A DNA stretch of 19,291 nucleotides from NCBI GenBank assembly GCA_937898885.1, contig CALDKD010000126.1, forward strand, positions 1 through 19,291, in the 5' to 3' direction. Each line of letters begins with the position of its first letter. Position 1 is the stretch's first letter. Made by a program: the position numbers and the translations under genes. The notes beneath the pieces are model-generated. The model was not told the origin of the DNA. It worked only from the letters and a program-made list of their open reading frames with translations, and made no database searches. Shown piece by piece: positions 1 to 5,832 of the stretch. This DNA comes from an uncultured Bacteroidales bacterium (GTDB taxonomy: Bacteria > Bacteroidota > Bacteroidia > Bacteroidales > Bacteroidaceae).

Positions 1-220
1 AATGTCAGAGGGAAGAAAGCGCACCTACCCTCCCGTACAAAGCGATCATTGACTTCTTGAACAGAGAACTTGCAATAAGCCCGACGACTACAAGGCCCAC
101 ATCACCGACACCTTCTACACCCTATTGTACGGCAAGAGCTTCTGCCGCAGGATACCCCCGCAGAGGGCAGCGGCCTGCTTTGCCTGGGTACCCGATAAAC
201 TGATAAAATCAATAAAATGA
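1..220 (+). pseudogene. 3' end of an unrecognised gene, frameshifted, 5' part outside the window
   Basis: Two reading frames join into one plausible protein tail. The frame starting at position 3 is open from the window edge and reads LPYKAIIDFLNRELAISP. From about position 83 the next frame reads DDYKAHITDTFYTLL and ends ...VPDKLIKSIK at the TGA at 218-220. Adding one C to the CCC run near 80-82 would fuse the two without a break (...ELAISPDDYKAH...), so a single-base deletion, or a sequencing or assembly error in a homopolymer, explains the split. About 72 residues would lie in the window. I do not recognise the family. The tail is rich in Lys, Arg and aromatic residues and has no membrane segment. 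It could also be chance reading frames, but the continuity of sense across the C run argues against that. Confidence 0.4.
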
Positions 221-437
221 CTAGAAGCTGTTTTGAATAGAAAGAACACAAAACGGAATGAGTCGGGATATACACCCAGCCCATTCATCTCTGTGCAGAA
301 TGGTCATTAACCACACAATGGACAGACAGAGATATTGTTACTCTACAAGCACCTTCTCTGCCGTATTCCGCCTTCCGCAAAAAAACGCCGTTGCAAAAGC
401 GTTGCATCAGAGTATTGGTCTTCATATTCTAAAGTTG
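221..437. other. intergenic stretch with no recognised gene
   Basis: About 220 bases between the broken gene and the tRNA-Leu terminator. I see no convincing coding sequence. The short ORFs here lack a start signal, conserved composition or a recognisable product. Loosely matching inverted arms (CTGTTTTG near 228 and CAAAACGG near 250) could form a weak hairpin after the broken gene, but no T-run follows. Nothing else is supported. Confidence 0.4.
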
Positions 438-475
438 AAAAAGAAGAACCTCTCCACAATGTGTTGTAGAGAGGT
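438..475 (-). terminator. Rho-independent terminator of tRNA-Leu
   Basis: On the minus strand ACCTCTC pairs with GAGAGGT (448-454 with 469-475), extended by an inner ACA/TGT pairing after one mismatch. The hairpin is followed by a T-rich run (TCTTCTTTTT, 447-438). It starts 7 bases after the tRNA-Leu 3' end, so it ends that transcript. Confidence 0.8.
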
Positions 476-481
476 CCTCTG

Positions 482-565
482 TACCCAGAGCCGGTCTCGA
501 ACCGGCACGAGTTTTACCCCACTGGTGTTTGAGACCAGCGCGTCTACCGATTCCGCCATCTGGGC
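482..565 (-). tRNA. tRNA-Leu (anticodon CAA)
   Basis: Reading the minus strand gives a full class II tRNA. The acceptor GCCCAGA pairs with TCTGGGT (first pair G-U). The anticodon stem CTGGT/ACCAG encloses loop CTCAAAC, so the anticodon is CAA. There is a long variable arm and a T-arm GCCGG-TTCGAGA-CCGGC. The discriminator base is A, and CCA is not encoded, so it must be added after transcription. A consensus promoter lies 45 bases upstream and a terminator 7 bases downstream, so the gene is probably transcribed alone. Confidence 0.97.
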
Positions 566-610
566 ATTTGGTGAATCACAATTCCGCGACGCTTTGGTGG
601 AATTGCGTTG

Positions 611-644
611 CAAAGATACGGCGATTTTTTGGATTTCACACAAA
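611..644 (-). promoter_or_regulatory. Bacteroidota-type promoter for tRNA-Leu
   Basis: The minus strand reads TATCTTTG at 618-611, an exact match to the -7 consensus TAnnTTTG. TTTG at 644-641 gives a 22-base spacer, slightly long. The expected start of transcription is near 606, giving a leader of about 40 bases before the mature tRNA. Confidence 0.7.
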
Positions 645-659
645 TAAGAGCACAATAAG

Positions 660-690
660 TTTGATTTTTCAGAAAAGGGCGCTATCTTTG
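660..690 (+). promoter_or_regulatory. Bacteroidota-type promoter for manC
   Basis: TTTG at 660-663, a 19-base spacer and TATCTTTG at 683-690 match the Bacteroidota -33/-7 consensus exactly. The ATG of manC begins only 7 bases after the -7 box, so the predicted transcription start falls at or within about three bases of the start codon. Confidence 0.75.
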
Positions 691-696
691 GGTTAT

Positions 697-1791
697 ATGT
701 TAGGCAATGACAACTTTTGCGTGATACTGGCGGGAGGAGCAGGGACCAGAATGTGGCCCCTCAGCAGGAAGCATCTGCCCAAGCAGTTTGTGGATTTCTT
801 CAAAGACGGCAACACACTGCTCAAGCAGGCGGTAACCCACATGGAGAGAATTATTCCCAAACAAAACATCATTGTAGCAACCAACATAGGTTACTACGAC
901 CTGGTGCGTGAGCAATTGCCAGACCTTGATCCGCTCCAAATTCTCCGCGAGCCTGCAATGAAAGGCACTGGTCCGAGTTTTGTATTGGCGGCTTACCACA
1001 TACGCGACATCAACCCGAATGCCAAGGTTGTGGTGCTGCCGTCCGATACGCAGATACTGGACGAGGAATCGTACTTTGACACCATTGAGCGGGGAATGGC
1101 CTTTGTTGACAAGCACGACATGCTGCTCACCGTAGGCATCAAGCCCACCCGCCCAGAGACCAGATACGGCTACATACAGATAGACGACGAGACTACCGAC
1201 GGTATGTATCGCGTTCGCACATTTACCGAAAAGCCAGAGGAGAGCTTTGCCAGGCTCTTTGTAGAGAGCGGCGAGTTCTACTGGAACTCCGGCGTGATGA
1301 TGTGGAACGCCGACGCTTTCATCAGGACTGCTGCGGTATATCTGCCAGAGGTGGTCAGCCAGTTTGAGATGATTTTCAGCACCTGCCACAACCGTGATGC
1401 CCGCCGCAACCGTCTCTACGCTTTCTACGAGGCATTCCCCCACGTATCAATAGACTACTCACTGCTGGAGAAGGCCGACAACGTATATATGGCGATGGGC
1501 ACATTCAAGTGGAACGACATAGAGTCCTGGGACCTTCTGTACGATGTAAGCAAGCACGATGAGTCAGGAAACGCGCTGATTGCCGACGATGTCATAACAT
1601 ACGACTGCCACGGCAACCTTGTGGCCAGCCATTCCGGAAAGAAAAAGCTGATTGTTCTTGACGGTCTGGAGGATATGCTGGTGGTTGATACCGACGACGT
1701 GCTGGTCATTTGCAACCGTCACAACGAGCAGGCGTTCAAGAAGTACCTGAACGACGTGAAGGTAAGCCACAAGGACGGCGAATTCACCTGA
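697..1791 (+). CDS. manC: mannose-1-phosphate guanylyltransferase (GDP-mannose pyrophosphorylase), short form
   Basis: Makes GDP-mannose from mannose-1-phosphate and GTP in the cytoplasm, the precursor for mannose and fucose in surface polysaccharides and glycoproteins. The 364-residue protein opens with the nucleotidyltransferase signature LAGGAGTRMWPLSRKHLPKQ (residues 11-30). Further motifs are PSDTQI, FTEKP and the family's WNSGVMMW. Length matches single-domain ManC enzymes without the C-terminal isomerase domain. The usual His of the PSDH motif is Thr here. The reading frame is open back into the tRNA-Leu gene, but ATG 697 is the sensible start: the promoter ends at 690, and the next in-frame ATG would cut through the nucleotide-binding loop. 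The gene is probably monocistronic and ends directly against the stop of the convergent peptidase gene. Confidence 0.93.
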   Translation: MLGNDNFCVILAGGAGTRMWPLSRKHLPKQFVDFFKDGNTLLKQAVTHMERIIPKQNIIVATNIGYYDLVREQLPDLDPLQILREPAMKGTGPSFVLAAYHIRDINPNAKVVVLPSDTQILDEESYFDTIERGMAFVDKHDMLLTVGIKPTRPETRYGYIQIDDETTDGMYRVRTFTEKPEESFARLFVESGEFYWNSGVMMWNADAFIRTAAVYLPEVVSQFEMIFSTCHNRDARRNRLYAFYEAFPHVSIDYSLLEKADNVYMAMGTFKWNDIESWDLLYDVSKHDESGNALIADDVITYDCHGNLVASHSGKKKLIVLDGLEDMLVVDTDDVLVICNRHNEQAFKKYLNDVKVSHKDGEFT

Positions 1792-3450
1792 TTACCTCTT
1801 CTTCCTCAGAATTGATTTGTAGCGGCTGGCATCGCCAAGAACCGTCAGAGCTGAATCAAGCATCGAGTCACTGCGCATATTGTATCTGATAGTGCCTCGC
1901 TGATAATAATAGCGTGTCGCAAGCCCGGAGCCGACCAGGAGCGTAATCTCATCCTTAAACTGGTCAAGGTCATTATTCAGGTCATACTGCAGCTTGCTCT
2001 TCAAAGACTCGAACTCATCGCCCGATTTGTCAAGCAGCCCCTCCAGTCTCGCTATCTCGCGCAAGGACTCAAGCGCCTGACTGCTCCGGCTGGTGAATTT
2101 GAAATCTGAGTTGCGTACGAAATCCTTGAACTCATTATACAGAGAGTCAGACACTACAAAGTCATCAACCTGCGGAATGGACTCGTGCTCCAGGCAATAC
2201 TTGTTCAGAAAATCAAACAGCACCACATCGGTTGACAGATAGAACATAATATCCGGCATTGTATCCGCAGTACAGGGGATATCGGGCCTGATGCCACCGC
2301 CGTCGCGGACCTCACGTCCGGCTTTGGTGTAGAAGACGTGCGTCAGGCTGTCCGGAGTACGCTCAGCCTTGCCGCTGGCATTGTGTCTTGAATAGTCAAT
2401 CTCCTGAATGCAGCGTCCGCTCGGTATATAATATTTAGCGGTGGTAACCTTCAGCGTGCCGTTGAACGGCAATGTGCGGGTAGTCTGCACCAGTCCCTTG
2501 CCGTATGTGCGCGAGCCCACTATCACCGCACGGTCCAGATCCTGCAAGGCGCCCGACACAATCTCCGAGGCCGATGCGGAGCTGCCGTTTGTCAAAACCA
2601 CCAGCGGGATGTTGGCGTCAACCGGCTCACGCCTTGTCTGGTACGAGCCACTTGCCTGACGTATCTTTCCCTTGGTCTCCACTACGGTCACGCCCTTCGG
2701 CACGAACAGGTTTACAATCTCCACAGCCTCGCTAAGCAGACCGCCTCCGTTGTCGCGCAAATCCAGGACGATGGACTTAGCCCCCTGCTCTTTCAGGTCG
2801 AGCAATGCCATACGCACATCGCGCGAGCAATTCTCAGTGAAACTGTCCAACAGAATGTATCCAACGCCCTTCCACATTCCATAATAAGGTACAGACGGCA
2901 ATGCGATGTTGGCGCGTGTAATAGGAATGCTGATGCTGTCGGGCTCGCCCGGACGCTCCACCGTAAGAATGAAGCGTGTGGATGGCTCGCCACGCAGATG
3001 GTCGCTCACATAATCAGATTTCTTGCCCTTCATATTCTCACCGTCGATGCTCAGAATGCGGTCTCCCGCCCTCACTCCGCTCATAGCGGCCGGCATATTC
3101 TCGTACGGCTCCTCAATCACCACATAGTCCTGATCCGGATACTGACGGATGAGTGCGCCTATACCGGCATATTTGCCGGTGGTCATCATCTTCAACTCGT
3201 TCTCCTGGTCTTGCGGATAATAGACCGTATAGGGGTCCAGCGTGCCCAGCATGGCGTTGATTCCAGCTGTGACCACCTTCTCCACATCAACGGTATCCAC
3301 ATACATCATATCCACATCGCGGAAGATATTGTGAAAAATATCCAGATTCTTTGAGATTGAGAAATTGCGGTCCGATGTTCCTGCTCCTGTCAAAGCCAGC
3401 CCGACACATACAGCTGCGGCCACAATTATGACGTTTTTCCTTATTTTCAT
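1792..3450 (-). CDS. S41-family C-terminal processing peptidase with PDZ domain
   Basis: A periplasmic serine protease of the CtpA/Prc class, expected to trim or degrade envelope proteins from their C-termini. From the ATG at 3450 the protein has 552 residues; a GTG two codons upstream is an alternative start. Order: N-terminal hydrophobic anchor or signal (about 6-23), a PDZ domain (about 90-175, with GVRAGDRILSIDG), then the S41 core. The catalytic Ser lies in SSASASE (Ser293) and Lys in YGKG (Lys318); the 25-residue spacing equals that of E. coli Prc. DLRDNGGG is also typical. About 150 residues after the core contain charged helical sequence as seen in Bacteroidota homologues. It is read away from tRNA-Asn. 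Only a poor -7 match (TACTTTTA, 3482-3475) is visible upstream. Confidence 0.92.
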   Translation of the reverse strand: MKIRKNVIIVAAAVCVGLALTGAGTSDRNFSISKNLDIFHNIFRDVDMMYVDTVDVEKVVTAGINAMLGTLDPYTVYYPQDQENELKMMTTGKYAGIGALIRQYPDQDYVVIEEPYENMPAAMSGVRAGDRILSIDGENMKGKKSDYVSDHLRGEPSTRFILTVERPGEPDSISIPITRANIALPSVPYYGMWKGVGYILLDSFTENCSRDVRMALLDLKEQGAKSIVLDLRDNGGGLLSEAVEIVNLFVPKGVTVVETKGKIRQASGSYQTRREPVDANIPLVVLTNGSSASASEIVSGALQDLDRAVIVGSRTYGKGLVQTTRTLPFNGTLKVTTAKYYIPSGRCIQEIDYSRHNASGKAERTPDSLTHVFYTKAGREVRDGGGIRPDIPCTADTMPDIMFYLSTDVVLFDFLNKYCLEHESIPQVDDFVVSDSLYNEFKDFVRNSDFKFTSRSSQALESLREIARLEGLLDKSGDEFESLKSKLQYDLNNDLDQFKDEITLLVGSGLATRYYYQRGTIRYNMRSDSMLDSALTVLGDASRYKSILRKKR

Positions 3451-3523
3451 TTTCACAAAAGATGATTTCAGCCCTAAAAGTACAGAAAAAACATCTCTCT
3501 GCGCATTTTTTTTGCCAAAGATG

Positions 3524-3553
3524 TTTGTTTATCGAATAAAAGCAGTACATTTG
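3524..3553 (+). promoter_or_regulatory. Bacteroidota-type promoter for tRNA-Asn
   Basis: TTTG at 3524-3527, an 18-base spacer and TACATTTG at 3546-3553 give an exact -7 match. The mature tRNA starts 43 bases downstream at 3596. Confidence 0.72.
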
Positions 3554-3595
3554 CATCGCTTTTGAGACCTGCGGGTCACAAAGACATACAAAAAT

Positions 3596-3669
3596 GCTTC
3601 CTTAGCTCAGTTGGTTAGAGCATCTGACTGTTAATCAGGGGGTCCAAGGTTCAAGTCCTTGAGGGAGCG
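3596..3669 (+). tRNA. tRNA-Asn (anticodon GTT)
   Basis: A complete class I tRNA. The acceptor GCTTCCT pairs with AGGGAGC (one T-G pair). D-stem GCTC/GAGC is present. Anticodon stem TCTGA/TCAGG encloses CTGTTAA, so the anticodon is GTT. The T-arm is CAAGG-TTCAAGT-CCTTG. The discriminator is G and CCA is not encoded. Promoter upstream and terminator immediately downstream indicate a single-gene transcript. Its last 20 bases recur at 3745-3764. Confidence 0.97.
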
Positions 3670-3670
3670 C

Positions 3671-3700
3671 AACCCATTCTTATGAATGGGTTTCTTTTTT
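3671..3700 (+). terminator. Rho-independent terminator of tRNA-Asn
   Basis: AACCCATTC and GAATGGGTT form a 9-bp stem around TTAT, followed by TCTTTTTT. It begins one base after the tRNA, leaving almost no 3' trailer. Confidence 0.88.
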
Positions 3701-3744
3701 GTAGGACTCTCACGTTTTTCGCCAGAGGCTCAACAGCTTCGCAG

Positions 3745-3764
3745 TCAAGTCCTTGAGGGAGCGC
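3745..3764 (+). repeat. 20-base duplicate of the tRNA-Asn 3' end (possible att scar)
   Basis: The 20 bases ending the tRNA-Asn region (3651-3670, TCAAGTCCTTGAGGGAGCGC) occur again without mismatch at 3745-3764, offset by 94 bp. Only the tRNA terminator and about 40 bases of unassigned sequence lie between. A direct repeat of a tRNA 3' end is the usual footprint of a tyrosine-recombinase attachment site. No integrase gene is present, so this would be a deletion remnant; a decayed second tRNA-Asn copy is the alternative. Confidence 0.6.
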
Positions 3765-3769
3765 TTATC

Positions 3770-4717
3770 TCACAACAGGAAGAACATCGCAACGCCTATG
3801 ATAGTTACAACAGTTCCAATCACCTCCTTGAATGTAACTTTCTGATGATTGATGATTGCGTACGGAACAATGATAAGCACGGGAGTAAGGGCCATCAGAG
3901 TAGATGCTATTCCGGCCTCAGCATACTGAACCGCCATAAGAGACAGCGACACCCCAATGAAAGGACCGAAGAATGTAGTCAACGTTGCAAATGTCATTCC
4001 GCGGCCATCTTTCAGAACGGACTTCATCTGGCCGAGACGTCCACTTACCAATATTATTAAAAGAAATCCGGCAAGACCGGCCACTGCCCTTATGAAAGTG
4101 CCGGCAAACGGCAGAAACGTCACCATTGAATCAGTTGCATCGGCAGGAAGCACAGCAGCATAATGTTCCAGACCTATTTTACTCAATACTATGCCAACCC
4201 CCTGCCCTGCGCCGGCCCCGATACCGAACAGCACACCTTTCAGCGGAAGGTTCAGCACCAGTTTATGCCTCTCCTCACCGCCGCCACGCACCAATATGGA
4301 GATGGCAATGCCAGTCAAAGTAACCAGCATGGCAAGCCAGGAGCTGGCAGACATTCTCTCACCAAGCATAAGCCACCCGGCAATACCGGCCAACGGAGGC
4401 GCCAGAGTCATAAAGAGCTGGCCATAGCGTGAGCCGAATATCACATACGAGTTAAACAGGCAAAAATCGCCGAATACATATCCCACCAGTCCGGACAGCA
4501 AGAGCCAGAACCAGGTACTGGCATCGGCATACACTGGAAATGGACTTCCTACGGCCATCCAGAGTAGCACACCTAGCATCAGGAGAGATAATGCCATCCT
4601 GATAAGGTTCAGAGGCTGAGCGCCGATTCTATGACTGGCAATGTCCGCGAACAGCGCTGTGGCTGTCCACGACAAAGCCACTACAAGCGATAGTATCTCG
4701 CCGGTATAAGTTTCCAT
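3770..4717 (-). CDS. EamA/DMT-superfamily transporter
   Basis: An inner-membrane carrier of the drug/metabolite transporter superfamily; the substrate cannot be told from sequence. The 315-residue protein is almost entirely hydrophobic, with about ten predicted membrane spans in two EamA repeats (roughly 3-140 and 155-314). The second half ends with the family-like stretch ALTPVLIIVPYAIINHQKV and a final span, TVVTIIGVAMFFLL. ATG at 4717 is preferred; an in-frame GTG lies directly upstream at 4720. It is read toward tRNA-Asn, and its stop is 5 bases beyond the duplicated tRNA end. The greA-HIT terminator separates it from the genes upstream on the same strand, so it is probably its own transcript, although no good promoter match was seen. 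Confidence 0.85.
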   Translation of the reverse strand: METYTGEILSLVVALSWTATALFADIASHRIGAQPLNLIRMALSLLMLGVLLWMAVGSPFPVYADASTWFWLLLSGLVGYVFGDFCLFNSYVIFGSRYGQLFMTLAPPLAGIAGWLMLGERMSASSWLAMLVTLTGIAISILVRGGGEERHKLVLNLPLKGVLFGIGAGAGQGVGIVLSKIGLEHYAAVLPADATDSMVTFLPFAGTFIRAVAGLAGFLLIILVSGRLGQMKSVLKDGRGMTFATLTTFFGPFIGVSLSLMAVQYAEAGIASTLMALTPVLIIVPYAIINHQKVTFKEVIGTVVTIIGVAMFFLL

Positions 4718-4748
4718 CACACTCGTTTCCTACCATTAGGAACTACAC

Positions 4749-4803
4749 TAAAAAAACACAACTCTATGTCAATGCCGATAATTGCCAGACACGGAGTTGT
4801 GTT
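4749..4803 (-). terminator. Rho-independent terminator of the greA-HIT operon
   Basis: On the minus strand AACACAACTC (4803-4794) pairs with GAGTTGTGTT (4764-4755), followed by further T residues to 4751. The 29-base loop contains a secondary TGTC/GACA pairing. It lies 33 bases after the HIT stop codon. Confidence 0.8.
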
Positions 4804-4835
4804 ACCTTTTCTATTTAAGAGTACCGTATTTATTA

Positions 4836-5228
4836 CTACTCAATGGCAGAGCTGATAGCTGCGGCTATCTGACGGAATTCCTCATCAGCAAGCTTAAGCT
4901 TTGGATTACTGAAAAGCATATCTTTCTCGGACTGCATAGGAATAAGGTGGATGTGTGCGTGAGGCACCTCCATACCCAGAACGGCCTGGCCTATACGCTG
5001 ACAGGGAATCACCTTTTTCTGAGCGGCTGCAATGCGCTTGGCAAACAGCTGAAGCTCAGCAAGCTCATTGTCCGGGAGGTCAAAGAGATAGTCAACCTCG
5101 CGTTTTGGAATTACAAGGACGTGGCCTCTCACCATAGGATTGATGTCCAGGAAAGCAAAGCAGCTCTCATTCTCCGCAATCTTATAGCAGGGAATCTCAC
5201 CTTTTATGATTCTGCTGAATATTGTCAT
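4836..5228 (-). CDS. HIT-family (histidine triad) nucleotide hydrolase/transferase
   Basis: A small cytoplasmic enzyme of the HINT/HIT family, expected to hydrolyse nucleoside phosphoramidates or related nucleotides. The 130-residue length is normal. The triad is HAHIHL with His90, His92 and His94. N-terminal family features include FSRIIKGEIPCYKI and FLDINPMVRGHVLVIPK. Its ATG overlaps the greA stop by four bases (ATGA on the minus strand), so it is very probably translated by coupling with greA and shares its promoter and leader. The exact substrate is unknown. Confidence 0.93.
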   Translation of the reverse strand: MTIFSRIIKGEIPCYKIAENESCFAFLDINPMVRGHVLVIPKREVDYLFDLPDNELAELQLFAKRIAAAQKKVIPCQRIGQAVLGMEVPHAHIHLIPMQSEKDMLFSNPKLKLADEEFRQIAAAISSAIE

Positions 5229-5689
5229 ATTGTAATCTCAATAATCTCAAACGTGATTTTTCCACTTGGGATGGTAATCTCGGCTGTCTCACCGGCCTTC
5301 TTGCCAAGCAAGCCCTTGGCGATAGGGGTATTGCAGGATATCTTGCCTGCCTTCAGGTCTGCCTCGCTCTCCGGCACGATGGTATAGACCATCACAGCTC
5401 CGTTCTTCACATTCTTCAGTTTGACCTTGGTAAGAATCTGAACGGTTGATGTGTCAATCTTGCTGGAGTCAATCAGCTTGGCATCGCCAATCTGTGACTT
5501 CAGCTGAGCTATCTTTGCCTCAAGCATTCCCTGAGCCTCCTTGGCTGCATCATACTCGGCGTTCTCAGAGAGATCGCCCTTGTCGCGTGCCTCCGCTATC
5601 TGCTGGATTATCTCCGGACGGCGCACATTCTCAAGATACTGTAACTCGGCTACAAGTTTCCTGTAGCCTTCCTCAGACATATATGCCAT
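5225..5689 (-). CDS. greA: transcription elongation factor GreA
   Basis: GreA enters the RNA polymerase secondary channel and stimulates cleavage of backtracked transcripts. The 154-residue length is close to the family's usual length (about 158). The N-terminal coiled coil carries the acidic tip in ARDKGDLSENAEYDAAKEAQ, with Asp39 and Glu42 at the positions of E. coli Asp41 and Glu44. The C-terminal FKBP-like domain includes the family motif GLLGKKAGE. It is the first gene of a two-gene operon with the HIT gene. Its leader is unusual: a consensus promoter lies about 95 bases upstream, and a terminator-like hairpin lies between that promoter and the start codon. Confidence 0.96.
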   Translation of the reverse strand: MAYMSEEGYRKLVAELQYLENVRRPEIIQQIAEARDKGDLSENAEYDAAKEAQGMLEAKIAQLKSQIGDAKLIDSSKIDTSTVQILTKVKLKNVKNGAVMVYTIVPESEADLKAGKISCNTPIAKGLLGKKAGETAEITIPSGKITFEIIEITI

Positions 5690-5715
5690 AACTTTTATTT
5701 TAAATTCTCACTTTC

Positions 5716-5759
5716 AAAAAATGCAAAAAAGAATTCCAACATTGGCTGAGATGTTGGAA
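5716..5759 (-). terminator. terminator-like hairpin inside the greA leader (possible attenuator)
   Basis: On the minus strand TTCCAACAT (5759-5751) and ATGTTGGAA (5742-5734) form a 9-bp stem with an 8-base loop, followed by TTCTTTTTTGCATTTTTT. It lies downstream of the best greA promoter and upstream of the greA ATG. It could stop readthrough from pnp and the lipoprotein gene, or stop most greA transcripts early, giving an RNA of about 50 bases. Only three of nine pairs are G-C, so leaky termination is expected. Both roles may apply. Confidence 0.7.
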
Positions 5760-5782
5760 CCCTGTTCTTTATGTTTGTGATG

Positions 5783-5813
5783 CAAATATAGCGAAATTAC
5801 TTATATCCGCAAA
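5783..5813 (-). promoter_or_regulatory. Bacteroidota-type promoter for greA-HIT
   Basis: The minus strand carries TTTG (5813-5810), a 19-base spacer and TATATTTG (5790-5783), an exact consensus. The predicted start of transcription near 5778 gives a greA leader of about 88 bases, which includes the terminator-like hairpin. Confidence 0.75.
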
Positions 5814-5832
5814 TTTTAAGCACAAAAATGTC

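Noticed and set aside
579..605. Inverted repeat CAATTCC/GGAATTG in the tRNA-Leu leader
   Set aside because: Seven-base arms with a 13-base loop in a short leader; could be a processing hairpin but is too weak to call.
529..696. N-terminal extension of manC
   Set aside because: The frame is open upstream, but it runs through the tRNA-Leu gene and both promoters; the protein family starts at about residue 1 of the ATG at 697.
700..1443. 247-codon open frame on the minus strand inside manC
   Set aside because: It lies opposite a clearly identified enzyme gene, has no recognisable domain, and follows from codon bias of the real gene.
3450..3456. GTG start for the S41 peptidase two codons upstream of the ATG, and a similar GTG at 4720 for the DMT transporter
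   Set aside because: In both cases an ATG follows almost directly and the extra residues add nothing to the signal or first membrane span; ATG was chosen, but GTG cannot be excluded.
4782..5387. 201-codon plus-strand frame across HIT and greA
   Set aside because: It spans two well-identified minus-strand genes and a terminator, so it is antisense noise.
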